Of a stretch of DNA of 64,000 nt, positions 1 through 9,600 are shown piece by piece (positions within the stretch are counted from its first letter, which is position 1; each line of letters starts with the position of its first letter). The stretch comes from Streptomyces rubradiris. GTDB taxonomy: Bacteria; Actinomycetota; Actinomycetes; Streptomycetales; Streptomycetaceae. The stretch is taken from NCBI RefSeq assembly GCF_016860525.1, contig NZ_BNEA01000015.1, positions 5,046,501 to 5,110,500 on the forward strand, read 5' to 3'. The notes beneath the pieces were generated by a model that saw only the letters and a list, made by a program, of their open reading frames with translations, was not told where the DNA came from and did not search any database. The position numbers were made by a program, and so were the translations under genes.

Positions 1-687
1 GATCGGGATCAGACCACGGTTGACCAGGCCGAACAGGGCAGCGCCACCGGAGCCGAGGCCGGTCATCCACTCGCCGAAGTTGGTGATGCCCTCGCCGATG
101 GGCTCCCAGACGAGGCTGAAGAGGACGCCGACCAGCGTGCCGACGAAGGCCATCAGGATCGGCACCAGCCGGCGGCCGTTGAAGAAGCCGAGCCAGTCCA
201 CCAGCTTGGTGCGGTGGAACCGCTGCCACAGCACGGCCGCGAGCAGACCCATGATGATGCCGCCGAGCACCCCGGGCTCGTTGTACGTCGCGGCGACGAT
301 CTTGCCCTTCTCGATGTGCTCCTCGGTCACCGGGAAGGCCTTCAGCACCTTGTCGTAGACGAGGAAGCCGACCAGCGCGGCGAGCGCGGTGGAGCCGTCC
401 GCCTTCTTGGCGAAACCGATGGCCACGCCTATGCAGAACAGGATGGGGAGGCTGGTGGTGATGGCACCGCCCGCGGCGCTGAAGACGGTCGCGACCTTGT
501 CCCAGCCCAGGCCGTCCTTGCCGAAGATGTCGTCCTGGCCGAGCCGGACCATGATGCCCGCCGCCGGCAGGACGGCGATCGGGAGCTGCAGGCTGCGGCC
601 GACCTTCTGCAGGCCCTGGAACAGGCCCGCCCCCTTCTTCTTCGCCGGCTTCTTGGCCGGGGCCGCCGACTCGGTGGCGGTGGTCAT
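1..687 (-). CDS. nagE2: PTS EIIC permease, N-acetylglucosamine type (3' end beyond window)
   Basis: This is the N-terminal 229 residues of a membrane permease of the PTS glucose/GlcNAc family, which imports a sugar while EIIB phosphorylates it. The family start SLQLPIAVLPAAGI, repeated hydrophobic segments and a GFFNGRRLVPI stretch are visible. The ATG at 687 follows a GGAGGA ribosome site, and the C-terminus runs off the window. No EIIB is fused in the visible part, so the separate EIIB at 2308 is its likely partner. A perfect inverted repeat resembling a DasR site lies about 60 bp upstream. The paralogue at 866 has the same orientation. The name rests on the neighbourhood (two EIIC, one EIIB, rph) and on DasR-site context. 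Sugar specificity is inferred. Confidence 0.85.
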   Translation of the reverse strand, partial: MTTATESAAPAKKPAKKKGAGLFQGLQKVGRSLQLPIAVLPAAGIMVRLGQDDIFGKDGLGWDKVATVFSAAGGAITTSLPILFCIGVAIGFAKKADGSTALAALVGFLVYDKVLKAFPVTEEHIEKGKIVAATYNEPGVLGGIIMGLLAAVLWQRFHRTKLVDWLGFFNGRRLVPILMAFVGTLVGVLFSLVWEPIGEGITNFGEWMTGLGSGGAALFGLVNRGLIPI

Positions 688-746
688 ACTTCCTCCATCG
701 GGCAGGGCGCCGCCCGGGAACCATGGAAGGGGACGGCAGCGTCTCT

Positions 747-772
747 GGTCTACACCACCTGTGGTGTAGACC
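747..772. promoter_or_regulatory. DasR-type operator (dre), double palindrome upstream of nagE2
   Basis: A perfect inverted repeat, GGTCTACACCAC, a CT spacer and GTGGTGTAGACC, lies just upstream of the EIIC gene starting at 687. Each arm matches most of the known Streptomyces DasR consensus ACTGGTCTAGACCACT. DasR is a GntR-family repressor released by glucosamine phosphates. The back-to-back arms could bind two dimers. Binding is inferred from sequence and gene context. Confidence 0.85.
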
Positions 773-865
773 TGTTGTAGCACGATGAAGGCGGCGTAAG
801 GAACCCGTGATTCCGCGACCGCGGCGCTACGCGCCGTGGCCTTTCGGACCCGCGGTGACAGGGCC

Positions 866-2152
866 TCAGACCTTGGTGACGTCCTCCGCCTCCTCCGCCG
901 GCTCCCGGCCCGGTGTCCGCAGGTCGAACCGGGTGATCGCGACGCGGAAGACGACGTAGTACACGGCCGCCAGGCACAGGCCGATCGGGATGATCGCCCA
1001 GGGTCTCGTCGCCAGGTTCCAGTTGATCACGTAGTCGATCAGCCCCGCCGAGAAGCTGAACCCGTCGTGCACCCCGAGCGCCCAGGTCACCGCCATCGAC
1101 ACCCCGGTGAGCACGGCGTGCACGGCGTACAGGGCCGGCGCGGCGAACAGGAACGAGTACTCCAGCGGCTCGGTGATCCCGGTCACGAACGAGGTCAGCG
1201 CCACCGACAGCATCAGACCGCCGGTCTCCTTGCGCCGCTCCGGCCGCGCGCAGTGCGTGATGGCCAGCGCGGCGGCCGGCAGGGCGAACATCATGACCGG
1301 GAAGAAGCCGGAGGTGAACTGGCCGGCGCCCGGGTCCCCCTGGAGGAACATGTTGATGTCGCCGTGCACCACCGTGCCGTCCGGCTTGGTGTAGCTGCCG
1401 AACTGGAACCAGATCGGCACGTTGAGGAACTGGTGCAGGCCCACCACCAGCAGCGCCCGGTTGGCGACCCCGAAGACGCCCGAGCCCCAGGCGCCGGCGT
1501 CCCGCAGCCACCCGCTGAAGTTCTCCAGGGCGCCCCCGACGGCCGGCCAGACCAGCAGGCACACCACCGCGAACACGATCGCCGCGAACGCCATGATGAT
1601 CGGCACCAGTCGGCGGCCGTTGAAGAAGCCCAGCCAGTCCACCAGGCGGGTGCGGTGGTAGCGGGCCCAGAAGAAGGCCGCGAGCAGGCCCATGACGATG
1701 CCGCCGAAGACGCCCGGGTTCTGATAGGTGAACGCGGACACCGTGCCGTCCGCCGCCTGGCAGCCGGTCGTCACCACCTTCGCGCCCGCCGGGCACCCCT
1801 CGGGGAACTGCCGGAGCACCCCGTAGTAGACGAGGAAGCCGGTCACCGCCGCGAGCGCGGTCGATCCGTCCGCCTTCTTCGCCATGCCGATCGCGACGCC
1901 CACGCAGAACAGCAGCGGCAGCCCGAGCTGCCCGTCCAGCAGGGCGCCGCCCGCCCCGCTCAGCACCTTGGACACGTCCGTCCAGCCCAGGCCGTCCGCG
2001 CCGAACAGGTCCGGCTGGCCCAGCCGGTTCAGGATGCCCGCCGCCGGCAGCACGGCGATGGGCAGCTGGAGGCTGCGGCCCATCTTCTGCAGCCCCTGGA
2101 ACAGACTGTTCCAGCGGACCCGGACGGGGCCGGCCGTGCTCTCGGCGGTCAT
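866..2152 (-). CDS. nagE1: PTS EIIC permease, second GlcNAc-type paralogue
   Basis: This is a complete 428-residue EIIC membrane component with the same opening (SLQLPIAVLPAAGI), GFFNGRRLVPI region and multiple membrane segments as the partial gene before it. I chose ATG 2152. The open frame reaches 2239, but that extension would make the DasR-like site at 2174-2189 coding. It has no EIIA or EIIB domain. The EIIB gene at 2308 is transcribed divergently from a shared 155-bp control region. Two EIIC paralogues served by one EIIB is the arrangement known in S. coelicolor. Which paralogue carries most flux cannot be read from sequence. Confidence 0.85.
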   Translation of the reverse strand: MTAESTAGPVRVRWNSLFQGLQKMGRSLQLPIAVLPAAGILNRLGQPDLFGADGLGWTDVSKVLSGAGGALLDGQLGLPLLFCVGVAIGMAKKADGSTALAAVTGFLVYYGVLRQFPEGCPAGAKVVTTGCQAADGTVSAFTYQNPGVFGGIVMGLLAAFFWARYHRTRLVDWLGFFNGRRLVPIIMAFAAIVFAVVCLLVWPAVGGALENFSGWLRDAGAWGSGVFGVANRALLVVGLHQFLNVPIWFQFGSYTKPDGTVVHGDINMFLQGDPGAGQFTSGFFPVMMFALPAAALAITHCARPERRKETGGLMLSVALTSFVTGITEPLEYSFLFAAPALYAVHAVLTGVSMAVTWALGVHDGFSFSAGLIDYVINWNLATRPWAIIPIGLCLAAVYYVVFRVAITRFDLRTPGREPAEEAEDVTKV

Positions 2153-2173
2153 GGGTTTGGCGACCTTCCCCAC

Positions 2174-2189
2174 GGTGGTGTAGACCAGT
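2174..2189 (-). promoter_or_regulatory. DasR-type operator (dre) between nagE1 and nagF
   Basis: Read on the minus strand this is ACTGGTCTACACCACC, 14 of 16 positions identical to the DasR consensus. It lies 22 bp upstream of the chosen nagE1 start and inside the divergent nagE1/nagF control region, so one bound repressor could affect both genes. Confidence 0.88.
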
Positions 2190-2307
2190 CGGCGGACGGT
2201 TCCGCTGTTGTGATCGCCATCATTGGGCACGGACGGCACGACCGCTCGCGAAGATGGGCCAACTGTGGGTTACTGCGACCAAGCGGTTCGGAGCAGGGAG
2301 AAGGAAT

Positions 2308-2541
2308 ATGGCCAGCAAGGCTGAGAAGATCGTCGCCGGGCTCGGTGGCATCGACAACATCGAGGAGATCGAGGGCTGCATCACCCGGCTGCGCACCGAG
2401 GTGTCCGACGCCAGCCTGGTCGACGAGGCCGCCCTGAAGGCAGCCGGCGCCCACGGCGTGGTGAAGATGGGCACCGCCATCCAGGTCGTCATCGGCACCG
2501 ACGCCGACCCGATCGCCGCGGAGATCGAAGACATGATGTGA
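2308..2541 (+). CDS. nagF: PTS EIIB component (GlcNAc/glucose family)
   Basis: This 77-residue cytoplasmic EIIB domain passes phosphate from EIIA to the sugar bound at EIIC. The phosphorylatable cysteine is C24 in the EGCITRLR motif, the hallmark of the glucose-family EIIB. Its length is that of a free-standing EIIB. I chose ATG 2308 because GGAGAAGG lies just upstream; the open frame begins at 2254 without support. The gene is divergent from nagE1 and is followed by a strong hairpin. It probably serves both EIIC proteins in this window. The EIIA must be encoded elsewhere. Confidence 0.92.
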   Translation: MASKAEKIVAGLGGIDNIEEIEGCITRLRTEVSDASLVDEAALKAAGAHGVVKMGTAIQVVIGTDADPIAAEIEDMM

Positions 2542-2560
2542 ACCGCGCAGGTTCACCCTG

Positions 2561-2593
2561 AAGGGGCTTCTCCCGACGCGGGAGGAGCCCCTT
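2561..2593 (+). terminator. Terminator after nagF
   Basis: A 14-bp stem, AAGGGGCTTCTCCC against GGGAGGAGCCCCTT (one G-U pair) with a 5-nt loop, begins 19 nt after the nagF stop. It lies before rph and so separates the PTS unit from rph. Confidence 0.8.
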
Positions 2594-2619
2594 CGTCCGC
2601 TACGGCTAGGCTCGGCGGC

Positions 2620-3354
2620 ATGTCTCGCATCGACGGCCGTACGCCCGAACAGCTCCGCCCGGTCACCATCGAACGCGGCTGGAGCAAGCACGCCGAGGGC
2701 TCCGTCCTCATCTCCTTCGGCGACACCAAGGTCTTCTGCACCGCCTCCGTCACCGAGGGGGTCCCGCGCTGGCGCAAGGGCAGCGGCGAGGGCTGGGTCA
2801 CCGCGGAGTACGCCATGCTGCCCCGCGCCACCAACACCCGCGGCGACCGGGAGTCCGTCAAGGGCAGGATCGGCGGCCGCACCCATGAGATCTCCCGGCT
2901 CATCGGCCGCTCCCTGCGCGCCGTCATCGACTACAAGGCGCTCGGCGAGAACACCGTCGTCCTCGACTGCGACGTCCTCCAGGCCGACGGCGGCACCCGC
3001 ACGGCGGCGATCACCGGCGCCTACGTCGCCCTGGCCGACGCCGTCGCCTGGGCCCGCGGCAAGAAGCTGGTCAAGGCCGGCCGGCAGCCGCTCACCGGCA
3101 CCGTCAGCGCCGTCTCCGTCGGCATCGTCGGCGGCGTCCCGCTGCTCGACCTCTGCTACGAGGAGGACGTGCGCGCCGACACGGACATGAACGTCGTCTG
3201 CACCGGCGACGGCCGCTTCGTCGAGGTCCAGGGCACCGCCGAGGCCGAGCCCTTCGCCCGCGACGAGCTGAACGCCCTGCTCGACCTCGCCGTCGGCGGC
3301 TGCGCCGAACTGGCCGCGATCCAGCGGGCGGCCCTGGAGACGGCACGGGCCTGA
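2620..3354 (+). CDS. rph: Ribonuclease PH
   Basis: A 244-residue phosphorolytic 3'-5' exoribonuclease that trims tRNA 3' ends using phosphate. Typical RNase PH stretches are visible: [16 protein letters not shown] near the N-terminus, [14 protein letters not shown] around residue 70, and [19 protein letters not shown] around 115-130. The length is normal for the family. ATG 2620 starts directly at the conserved N-terminus MSRIDGRTP. The enzyme works as a ring hexamer in the cytoplasm. In many actinomycetes rph lies near rdgB, which here is found about 9 kb further on. Confidence 0.97.
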   Translation: MSRIDGRTPEQLRPVTIERGWSKHAEGSVLISFGDTKVFCTASVTEGVPRWRKGSGEGWVTAEYAMLPRATNTRGDRESVKGRIGGRTHEISRLIGRSLRAVIDYKALGENTVVLDCDVLQADGGTRTAAITGAYVALADAVAWARGKKLVKAGRQPLTGTVSAVSVGIVGGVPLLDLCYEEDVRADTDMNVVCTGDGRFVEVQGTAEAEPFARDELNALLDLAVGGCAELAAIQRAALETARA

Positions 3355-3491
3355 CGCGTCCGCGGGGGCCTGCCGGCAAGCGGCCGGATCCCGTCGGCAA
3401 CCCGCCGGGGCCCGGTGGCGTCCCTGTGGGTACGGGCGCGCGGCCTCACCGCCGCGCTCCCGGCCAGCCATCCCAGGGGAGGGAACCCGCC

Positions 3492-3899
3492 ATGCCCGCC
3501 AGCCGACGCCCACGCCGGGGCCGGATCGCCGTCGTCGCCGCCACGGTGGCCGCCGTCGCGCTCACCGCCGGCCTGACCACCGGCTGTGACGCCGTGGACA
3601 AGGCACTGGACTGCGTACAGACCGCCGACGCCGTCGCCGACAGCGTCACCGACCTCCAGCAGGCCGTGGAGAACGCCGCGAACGACCCCTCCCGGGCCGA
3701 CGCCTCGCTCGACTCCATCGAGAAGAACCTCCGCGAGATCGGCGACAAGACCGACAACGCCGACGTCGACAAGGCCGTGGACGATCTCGGCAAGGCCGTG
3801 GACAACGTCCGTGCGGCGATCAGGAACGGCGACGGAACCCCGGACGTGAGCCCGGTGACGGACGCGGCCGGGGAACTGACGAAGGTGTGCACGTCTTAG
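3492..3899 (+). CDS. Small secreted lipoprotein, function unknown
   Basis: A 135-residue protein with a basic N-terminus (RRPRRGR), a hydrophobic segment and a cysteine at the end of it (TAGLTTGC), which fits a lipoprotein signal. The mature part is rich in alanine, aspartate and lysine with heptad-like helical periodicity, and has two further cysteines (DCVQ and the C-terminal VCTS) that may pair. I recognise no catalytic domain. ATG 3492 follows a purine-rich GGGGAGGGAA stretch. It lies between rph and a convergent ABC exporter operon whose last gene ends only 13 bp away. Confidence 0.8.
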   Translation: MPASRRPRRGRIAVVAATVAAVALTAGLTTGCDAVDKALDCVQTADAVADSVTDLQQAVENAANDPSRADASLDSIEKNLREIGDKTDNADVDKAVDDLGKAVDNVRAAIRNGDGTPDVSPVTDAAGELTKVCTS

Positions 3900-3911
3900 T
3901 ACGCCGACGGG

Positions 3912-4874
3912 CTACGGCGCCGGCCGCTCCGCGTACATCCTGGCGATGACCGCCTCGATGTCCGGCTCCCGCACCGACAGGTCCACCAGCGGGTAGCGGG
4001 CCGCCAGATGTGCGACGAGCGGCGCCGCCGACTGCCCCGCCGGGAACGCCAGCCACTGCCGCGGCCCCTCCACCCGCACCACCCGGGCCGCCGGCACCTC
4101 GACCGGCGGCAGCTCCCGCTCCAGGTCCACCACCAGCGTCCGCTCGCTCTCCCCGGCCTCGTGCAGCCCCGCGAGCGGGCCGTCGTACACCAGCCGGCCG
4201 TGGTCGATCACCATCACCCGGGAGCACAGCTGCTCGATGTCCTGCAGGTCGTGCGTGGTCAGCAGCACGGTCGTGCCGCGTTCGGCGTTCACCTCCCGCA
4301 GGAACTCGCGCACCTTGGCCTTCGACACCACGTCCAGGCCGATCGTCGGCTCGTCCAGGTACAGCACGTCCGGGTCGTGCAGCAGGGCCGCCGCGATGTC
4401 CCCGCGCATCCGCTGCCCCAGCGAGAGCTGCCGCACCGGCACCTCCAGCAGGTCGCCCAGCTCCAGCAGGTCCACCATCCGCTCCAGGTTGCGCCGGTAA
4501 CGGGCGTCCGGGATGCGGTACATGCGGTGCACCAGCCGGTAGGAGTCGATCAGCGGCAGGTCCCACCACAGCGTGGTCCGCTGCCCGAAGACCACCCCGA
4601 TCCGGTGCGCCAGGCGCGTCCGCTCCCGCGCCGGGTCGATCCCCGCCACCCGCAGCCGACCGGCGCTCGGCGTCAGAATCCCGGTCAGCATCTTGACGGT
4701 GGTCGACTTCCCGGCGCCGTTCGGCCCGATGTACCCGACCATCTCCCCGCGGGCCACGGTGAACGACAGCGAGTCCACCGCCCGCACCTCGCGCCGCTCC
4801 CGCCGCCAGAACCCGGTCCTGCGGCGCACCTGGAAGACCTTCTCGACGTTCTCCAGCGTGATGAACCCGCCCAT
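3912..4874 (-). CDS. ABC transporter ATP-binding protein (COG4586 type)
   Basis: This 320-residue ATPase belongs to an ABC-2-type exporter. Walker A GPNGAGKST lies near residue 58, the signature is the variant LSLGQRMRGD, Walker B is VLYLDEPTIGLD, and the H-loop is TTHD. A C-terminal extension of about 90 residues follows the nucleotide-binding domain. The ATG at 4874 follows AGGGAG. It is the last gene of a three-gene unit with the permeases starting at 5703 and 6496, separated by one base from the middle gene. The family pairs with COG4587 and COG3694 permeases. The substrate is unknown. Confidence 0.92.
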   Translation of the reverse strand: MGGFITLENVEKVFQVRRRTGFWRRERREVRAVDSLSFTVARGEMVGYIGPNGAGKSTTVKMLTGILTPSAGRLRVAGIDPARERTRLAHRIGVVFGQRTTLWWDLPLIDSYRLVHRMYRIPDARYRRNLERMVDLLELGDLLEVPVRQLSLGQRMRGDIAAALLHDPDVLYLDEPTIGLDVVSKAKVREFLREVNAERGTTVLLTTHDLQDIEQLCSRVMVIDHGRLVYDGPLAGLHEAGESERTLVVDLERELPPVEVPAARVVRVEGPRQWLAFPAGQSAAPLVAHLAARYPLVDLSVREPDIEAVIARMYAERPAP

Positions 4875-4875
4875 G

Positions 4876-5703
4876 TCAGCTCCCTGTGCTGCGATACGAA
4901 CGAAGTCCCGCCCGCCAGGCCGACCCCGCGAGCGCACAGCACGCCACCGCCACGAGCGGCGAGGCGAACGCGGTCCACTCCGGCAGGCCCAGCGGATACG
5001 GTCGGCCCAGCACATAGGTCGCGGGCAGCCAGTTGACGAAGGCCAGCGGCAGCACGAACGTCACCCCGCGCACCAGCTCCTTCGCGAACACCGTCGGCGG
5101 GTACTGGAGCAGCGTCGTCCCGCCGTAGGTGAAGGCGTTCTGCACCTCCGAGGCGTCCTGCGCCACGAACTGGAACGCGGCGCCCGCCACGAACACCGCG
5201 CAGAAGATCCCGCAGCCGCTCGCCACCATCACCGGCATCAGCAGCAGCCGGTCCGCCGTCCAGTCGACGTCCACCCGCGTCAGCGACCAGCCCAGTACCA
5301 GCGCGCCCTGGGTCACCCGGCCCAGCCGCCGCAGGGCGAACCGGTCGGCCGCCAGCTGCGCCAGCACCGGCGCCGGGCGCACCAGCAGCGTGTCCAGCGT
5401 GCCGTCCCGCACCCGCCGGCCCAGCCGCTCCATCGACCCGATCAGCAGGTCCGCCAGGCCGAAGGAGGTCGCGGACAGCCCGTACAGGAACGCCACCTCG
5501 GGCAGCGGGTAGCCGCCGAGCGCGTCCACCCGGGAGAACATCAGCATGATCGCGACGAAGTCGAGGAAGGTCGCCGCGAAGTTCCCGAACGTGGTCATGG
5601 CGAAGGACGCGCGGTAGGCCATCGTGGACCGCACCCACATCCCCGCGATCAGCCGGTACGCCCGTACCCCCTCGGCCGCCCGCCGGGCCCGTCCCTCAGC
5701 CAC
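4876..5703 (-). CDS. ABC-2-type permease (COG3694-like)
   Basis: A 275-residue membrane protein with about six hydrophobic segments and a cytoplasmic motif GTLDTLLVRPAP, characteristic of uncharacterised two-permease ABC exporters. I chose GTG 5703, which overlaps the stop of the upstream permease by 8 bp. The longer frame to 5811 would run through the end of that gene. Translational coupling with both neighbours is likely. The substrate is unknown. Confidence 0.88.
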   Translation of the reverse strand: MAEGRARRAAEGVRAYRLIAGMWVRSTMAYRASFAMTTFGNFAATFLDFVAIMLMFSRVDALGGYPLPEVAFLYGLSATSFGLADLLIGSMERLGRRVRDGTLDTLLVRPAPVLAQLAADRFALRRLGRVTQGALVLGWSLTRVDVDWTADRLLLMPVMVASGCGIFCAVFVAGAAFQFVAQDASEVQNAFTYGGTTLLQYPPTVFAKELVRGVTFVLPLAFVNWLPATYVLGRPYPLGLPEWTAFASPLVAVACCALAGSAWRAGLRSYRSTGS

Positions 5704-6496
5704 CCTGCACCACCACCCGGCGCGTGGCCGCCGACTGCGCCAGCCGCCCGGCACCCAGCAGCACGACCGCCCAGGCACCCTGGAACAGATAGGTGGGCAG
5801 CGGGTCGGCATGCCCCAGCAGGATGTCCGCCGGGGCTTGCAGCAGCGAGGACCAGGGCAGCACCCGGACGACCTCGCCGAGGACGCCCGGGATCACGTTC
5901 AGCGGCAGCAGCATGCCCGAGCAGAAGTAACCGAGCAGCCACCCCATCTGGGTGACCCCGGTGCCGTCCAGCAGCCAGAACGCGCTCAGCGCCACCAGGT
6001 ACCGGATGCCGAAACCGACCAGCATCGCAAGGATCACGGCCACCAGGAACGCCGCCCAGGTGCCCGCGTCGGCCGGCAGCGACACCGGGAAGCACAGCGC
6101 GCCGAACACGAACGGCAGGACGCCCCGGCCCAGCAACTGGAACAGCGCCCGCCCCAGGTCCGCCGCCAGCCACCACAGCTGGAGGTCGGCGGGCCGGTAC
6201 AGGTCGATCGCCACGTTCCCGGTGCGGATCCGCTCCATCAGCTCGTCCTCGACCCCGCCGCCCCCGATCGCCAGCGTCGACAGGAAGGCCTGCCCCAGCC
6301 AGACGTAGGTCACCGCCTGCGCCTGGTCGTATCCGCCGAGAAGGGGCCGCTCGTCCCACAGCGCCTGGTAGGTGTAGACGAGAATCAGACCGAAGACGGT
6401 GTTCGTGAACACCCCTGCCGCAGTGGCGGCACGGTAGGTCGCGTACCGTCGGAACCCCCCTGCCGCGACAGCCGCGTACAACCGTCCCGCGCCCAC
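5696..6496 (-). CDS. ABC-2-type permease (COG4587-like), first gene of exporter operon
   Basis: A 266-residue membrane protein with several hydrophobic segments and the conserved stretch RIRTGNVAIDLYRPADLQ, which resembles the cytoplasmic loop of the partner permease. I chose GTG 6496 because GAGGAGG lies 9-10 nt upstream. The open frame to 6568 has no ribosome site. It heads the exporter operon and is divergent from the penicillin-binding protein gene, with a 194-bp control region between them. Confidence 0.87.
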   Translation of the reverse strand: MGAGRLYAAVAAGGFRRYATYRAATAAGVFTNTVFGLILVYTYQALWDERPLLGGYDQAQAVTYVWLGQAFLSTLAIGGGGVEDELMERIRTGNVAIDLYRPADLQLWWLAADLGRALFQLLGRGVLPFVFGALCFPVSLPADAGTWAAFLVAVILAMLVGFGIRYLVALSAFWLLDGTGVTQMGWLLGYFCSGMLLPLNVIPGVLGEVVRVLPWSSLLQAPADILLGHADPLPTYLFQGAWAVVLLGAGRLAQSAATRRVVVQGG

Positions 6497-6690
6497 GCCA
6501 GTCGACCTCCTCGGACCACTCGACACCGAAGCGCAGGAGCCTAGTCCGGCGACCCGGCGGTCGGCCACGCGTTTTCCGCCGGAACCGTGCCGGAATCCGG
6601 GAACGGAACGCCAGGTGCGAGAGTCTTCAAGCAGGGGGAGCGCAGAAGCGTACGAGGCGTACGGGAACGTACGACGCGAAACAGGAGTCC

Positions 6691-9600
6691 GTGCACGACA
6701 TGAGCGACGAGCCGCAGCCGCAGCAGCCGAACGAAGGCGTGGCGCCGGAAAAGCCGCTGCCGGCTGAAGGGCCCGGGAAGCCGGGGGGCCACGAGGAGAA
6801 GGCCGCCGAACAGCACACCGACCGGCCTCGACGCCCCGAGGGGGCGGGGGCCGGCGGTGCCGGTGGGGCCGCGAGCACTCCCCGCACCGGTGGTGCCGGG
6901 GGTGCCCGTAAGGGGCCGGGCACGCCGGACCGCGACGACTCCGGCCGGGAGCGCTCCGGGCGGCCGGCCAGGGAGTCCGCCGACGGCACCCGGGGTGCCG
7001 GCCGGGCGCCGCAGGACCGGACGGCGTCCGTGGCGCGCGCCCGGCAGGCGGCGCGCGGTGCCCGCGCGGACCAGCAGGGGAGCGCGGACTCCGCCGACGG
7101 CGCCGGCGCCCGGAAGACGGGCGGACCGGCAGGTGCCGGCCCGGCCCAGCCGTCCGAGAGCACCCAGATACTGAGGCGCGTCACCCCGCCCAGGGCCGCC
7201 GAGGGGCCCGCGTCCGCCGACCGTTCCGGCGGGAAGCCGGACCGCGAGGCCCGGCCCGGCCAGGCGGCCGGCGGGCCGCGTGGTGGTGGTCAGGGTGCCG
7301 GTCCGGCGGGCGGTGTTGCCCGGGACGGTGCGCAGGGTGCCGGTCCGGCGGGCGGTGCCGCCCGTGGAGCCGGTGCCGGTGCCGGTGCCGGGCGGGCGCC
7401 CGAGACCACCCAGGTGCTCCGGCGGGTGAGCGCGCCCCGCGCGGGCGAGCCGGGCGCACCCGGTACGAAGGTCCCGTCCTCCTCCCCGGCGGAGCCGGGC
7501 GCCGGGAAGCGTTCCGCGCGGACCCCCGGCACCCGGGGCACCAAGCCCACCGATCCCGCGTCCGCCGGTGCCGCGCCCGCGGCCGGGACGACGAGCACCA
7601 CCGGAACCTCCACCCCGGCCGCCGCCCGCGCCGCCCGCGCGGCGGGCGCCGCCGGAGCGGCCGGTGCCGGTGCCGGTGCCGGGGCCCAGGGCGCGAAGGC
7701 CGCCGGTGCCGTACCCGGCCCCCGTACCGAATCCGGCCCCCGCACCGAAGGGCCCCCACCAGCGGGCCCCCCGGGCGCTCCCGAAGCCGAGACCACCGTG
7801 CTCGCCGCCGCCGACGGTGACGGTGACGGACCCACCGGCAAGAAGGCGAAGAACGCCAAGAACGCCAAGAAGGGCAAGCGGCCCAAGCGGACCGGCTGGC
7901 GGCGCCTCGTGCCGACCTGGCGCATGGTGCTCGGCACCTGCTTCGGCTTCGTGCTGCTGATCATCGGCGTGCTCTTCGTCGGCTACTCCCTGGTGAAGAT
8001 CCCGCCGGCCAACGCGTTCGCGACCAAGCAGGCGAACATCTACCTCTACGCCGACGGCTCCCAGATCGCCCGTGACACACGCGACAGCCAGGTCAACCGC
8101 GAGAACGTCGGTCTCGCCGAGATCTCCAAGGACGCGCAGCACGCCATCCTGGCCGCCGAGGACCGCGACTTCTACTCCGAGTCCGCCGTCGACCCCAAGG
8201 CGATGATCCGCGCCGCCTGGAACACCGCGACCGGCAAGGGCAAGCAGTCCGGCTCGACGATCACCCAGCAGTACGTGAAGAACTACTACCTGGCCCAGGA
8301 ACAGACGGTCACCCGCAAGGCCAAGGAGTTCTTCATCGCGATCAAGCTCGACCAGAACAAGTCCAAGGACGAGATCCTGGAGGGCTACCTCAACACCAGC
8401 TACTTCGGTCGCGGCGCTTATGGCATCCAGGCCGCCGCCCAGGCCTATTACGGCCGTGACGCCGCCGACCTGGACCCGGCCCGCGGCGCCTACCTCGCCG
8501 CGCTCGTCAACGCGCCGAGCGAGTACGACGTCGTGGCCCACCCGGAGAACCGGAAGGCGGCCGTCGCCCGCTGGAACTACGTCCTGGACGGCATGGTCAA
8601 GAAGGGCTGGCTCAGCCAGGCCGAGCGCACCGGCATGAAGTTCCCCATGCCCAAGGAGCAGATTCTCTCCACGGGACTGTCCGGGCAGCGTGGTTATCTC
8701 GTCGAGGCGGTCAAGCAGTACCTGATCACCAACAAGGTCCTCACGGCCGAACAGCTGGAGGCCGGCGGCTACCGCATCCGCACCACCATCCAGAAGGACC
8801 GGCAGAACGCCTTCGTCAAGGCGGTCGACGACCAGCTGATGAGCAAGCTGGACAAGAAGAACAACAAGGTCGACACCTACGTCCGGGCCGGTGGCGCCTC
8901 CGTCGACCCCAAGACCGGCGAGGTCGTCGCGCTGTACGGCGGCATCGACTACGTGAAGCAGTACACCAACGGCGCGACCCGCGGTGACTTCCAGGTCGGT
9001 TCGACGTTCAAGCCGTTCGTGTTCACCTCCGCCGTGGAGAACGGGTCCACCACCCAGGACGGCCGCACCATCACCCCGAACACGGTCTACGACGGCACCA
9101 ACCAGCGTCCCGTCCAGGGCTGGAGCGGCGGCTCCTACGCCCCCGAGAACGAGGACCAGCGCTCGTACGGCCCGATCACCGTCCGCAAGGCCACCGACCT
9201 GTCGGTGAACTCGGTGTACGCGCAGATGGCCGTCGACGTCGGGCCCGCCGAGGTCAAGCAGACCGCGGTCGACCTCGGTCTGCCCTCCGACACCCCGGAC
9301 CTCCAGCCGTACCCGTCCATCGCGCTCGGCACCGCCACCGCCAGCGTCCTGGAGATGACGGAGGCCTACGCCACGCTCGCCAACCACGGCAAGCACGGCA
9401 CGTACAGCCTGGTCAAGGAGATCACCAAGGACGGCCGGGACGAGATCAAGCTGCCCGAGCGGAACGTGAAGCAGGCCGTCAGCCGGGAGGCCGCCGACAC
9501 CACCACCTCGGTGCTGCGGAGCGTGGTCGAGAGCGGCACCGCCACCGCCGCGCAGGCCGCGGGCCGTCCGGCCGTCGGCAAGACCGGTACCGCCGAGAGC

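Noticed and set aside
2153..2239. N-terminal extension of nagE1
   Set aside because: It would place the DasR-type operator inside coding DNA and has no family similarity. The start at 2152 matches the EIIC N-terminus.
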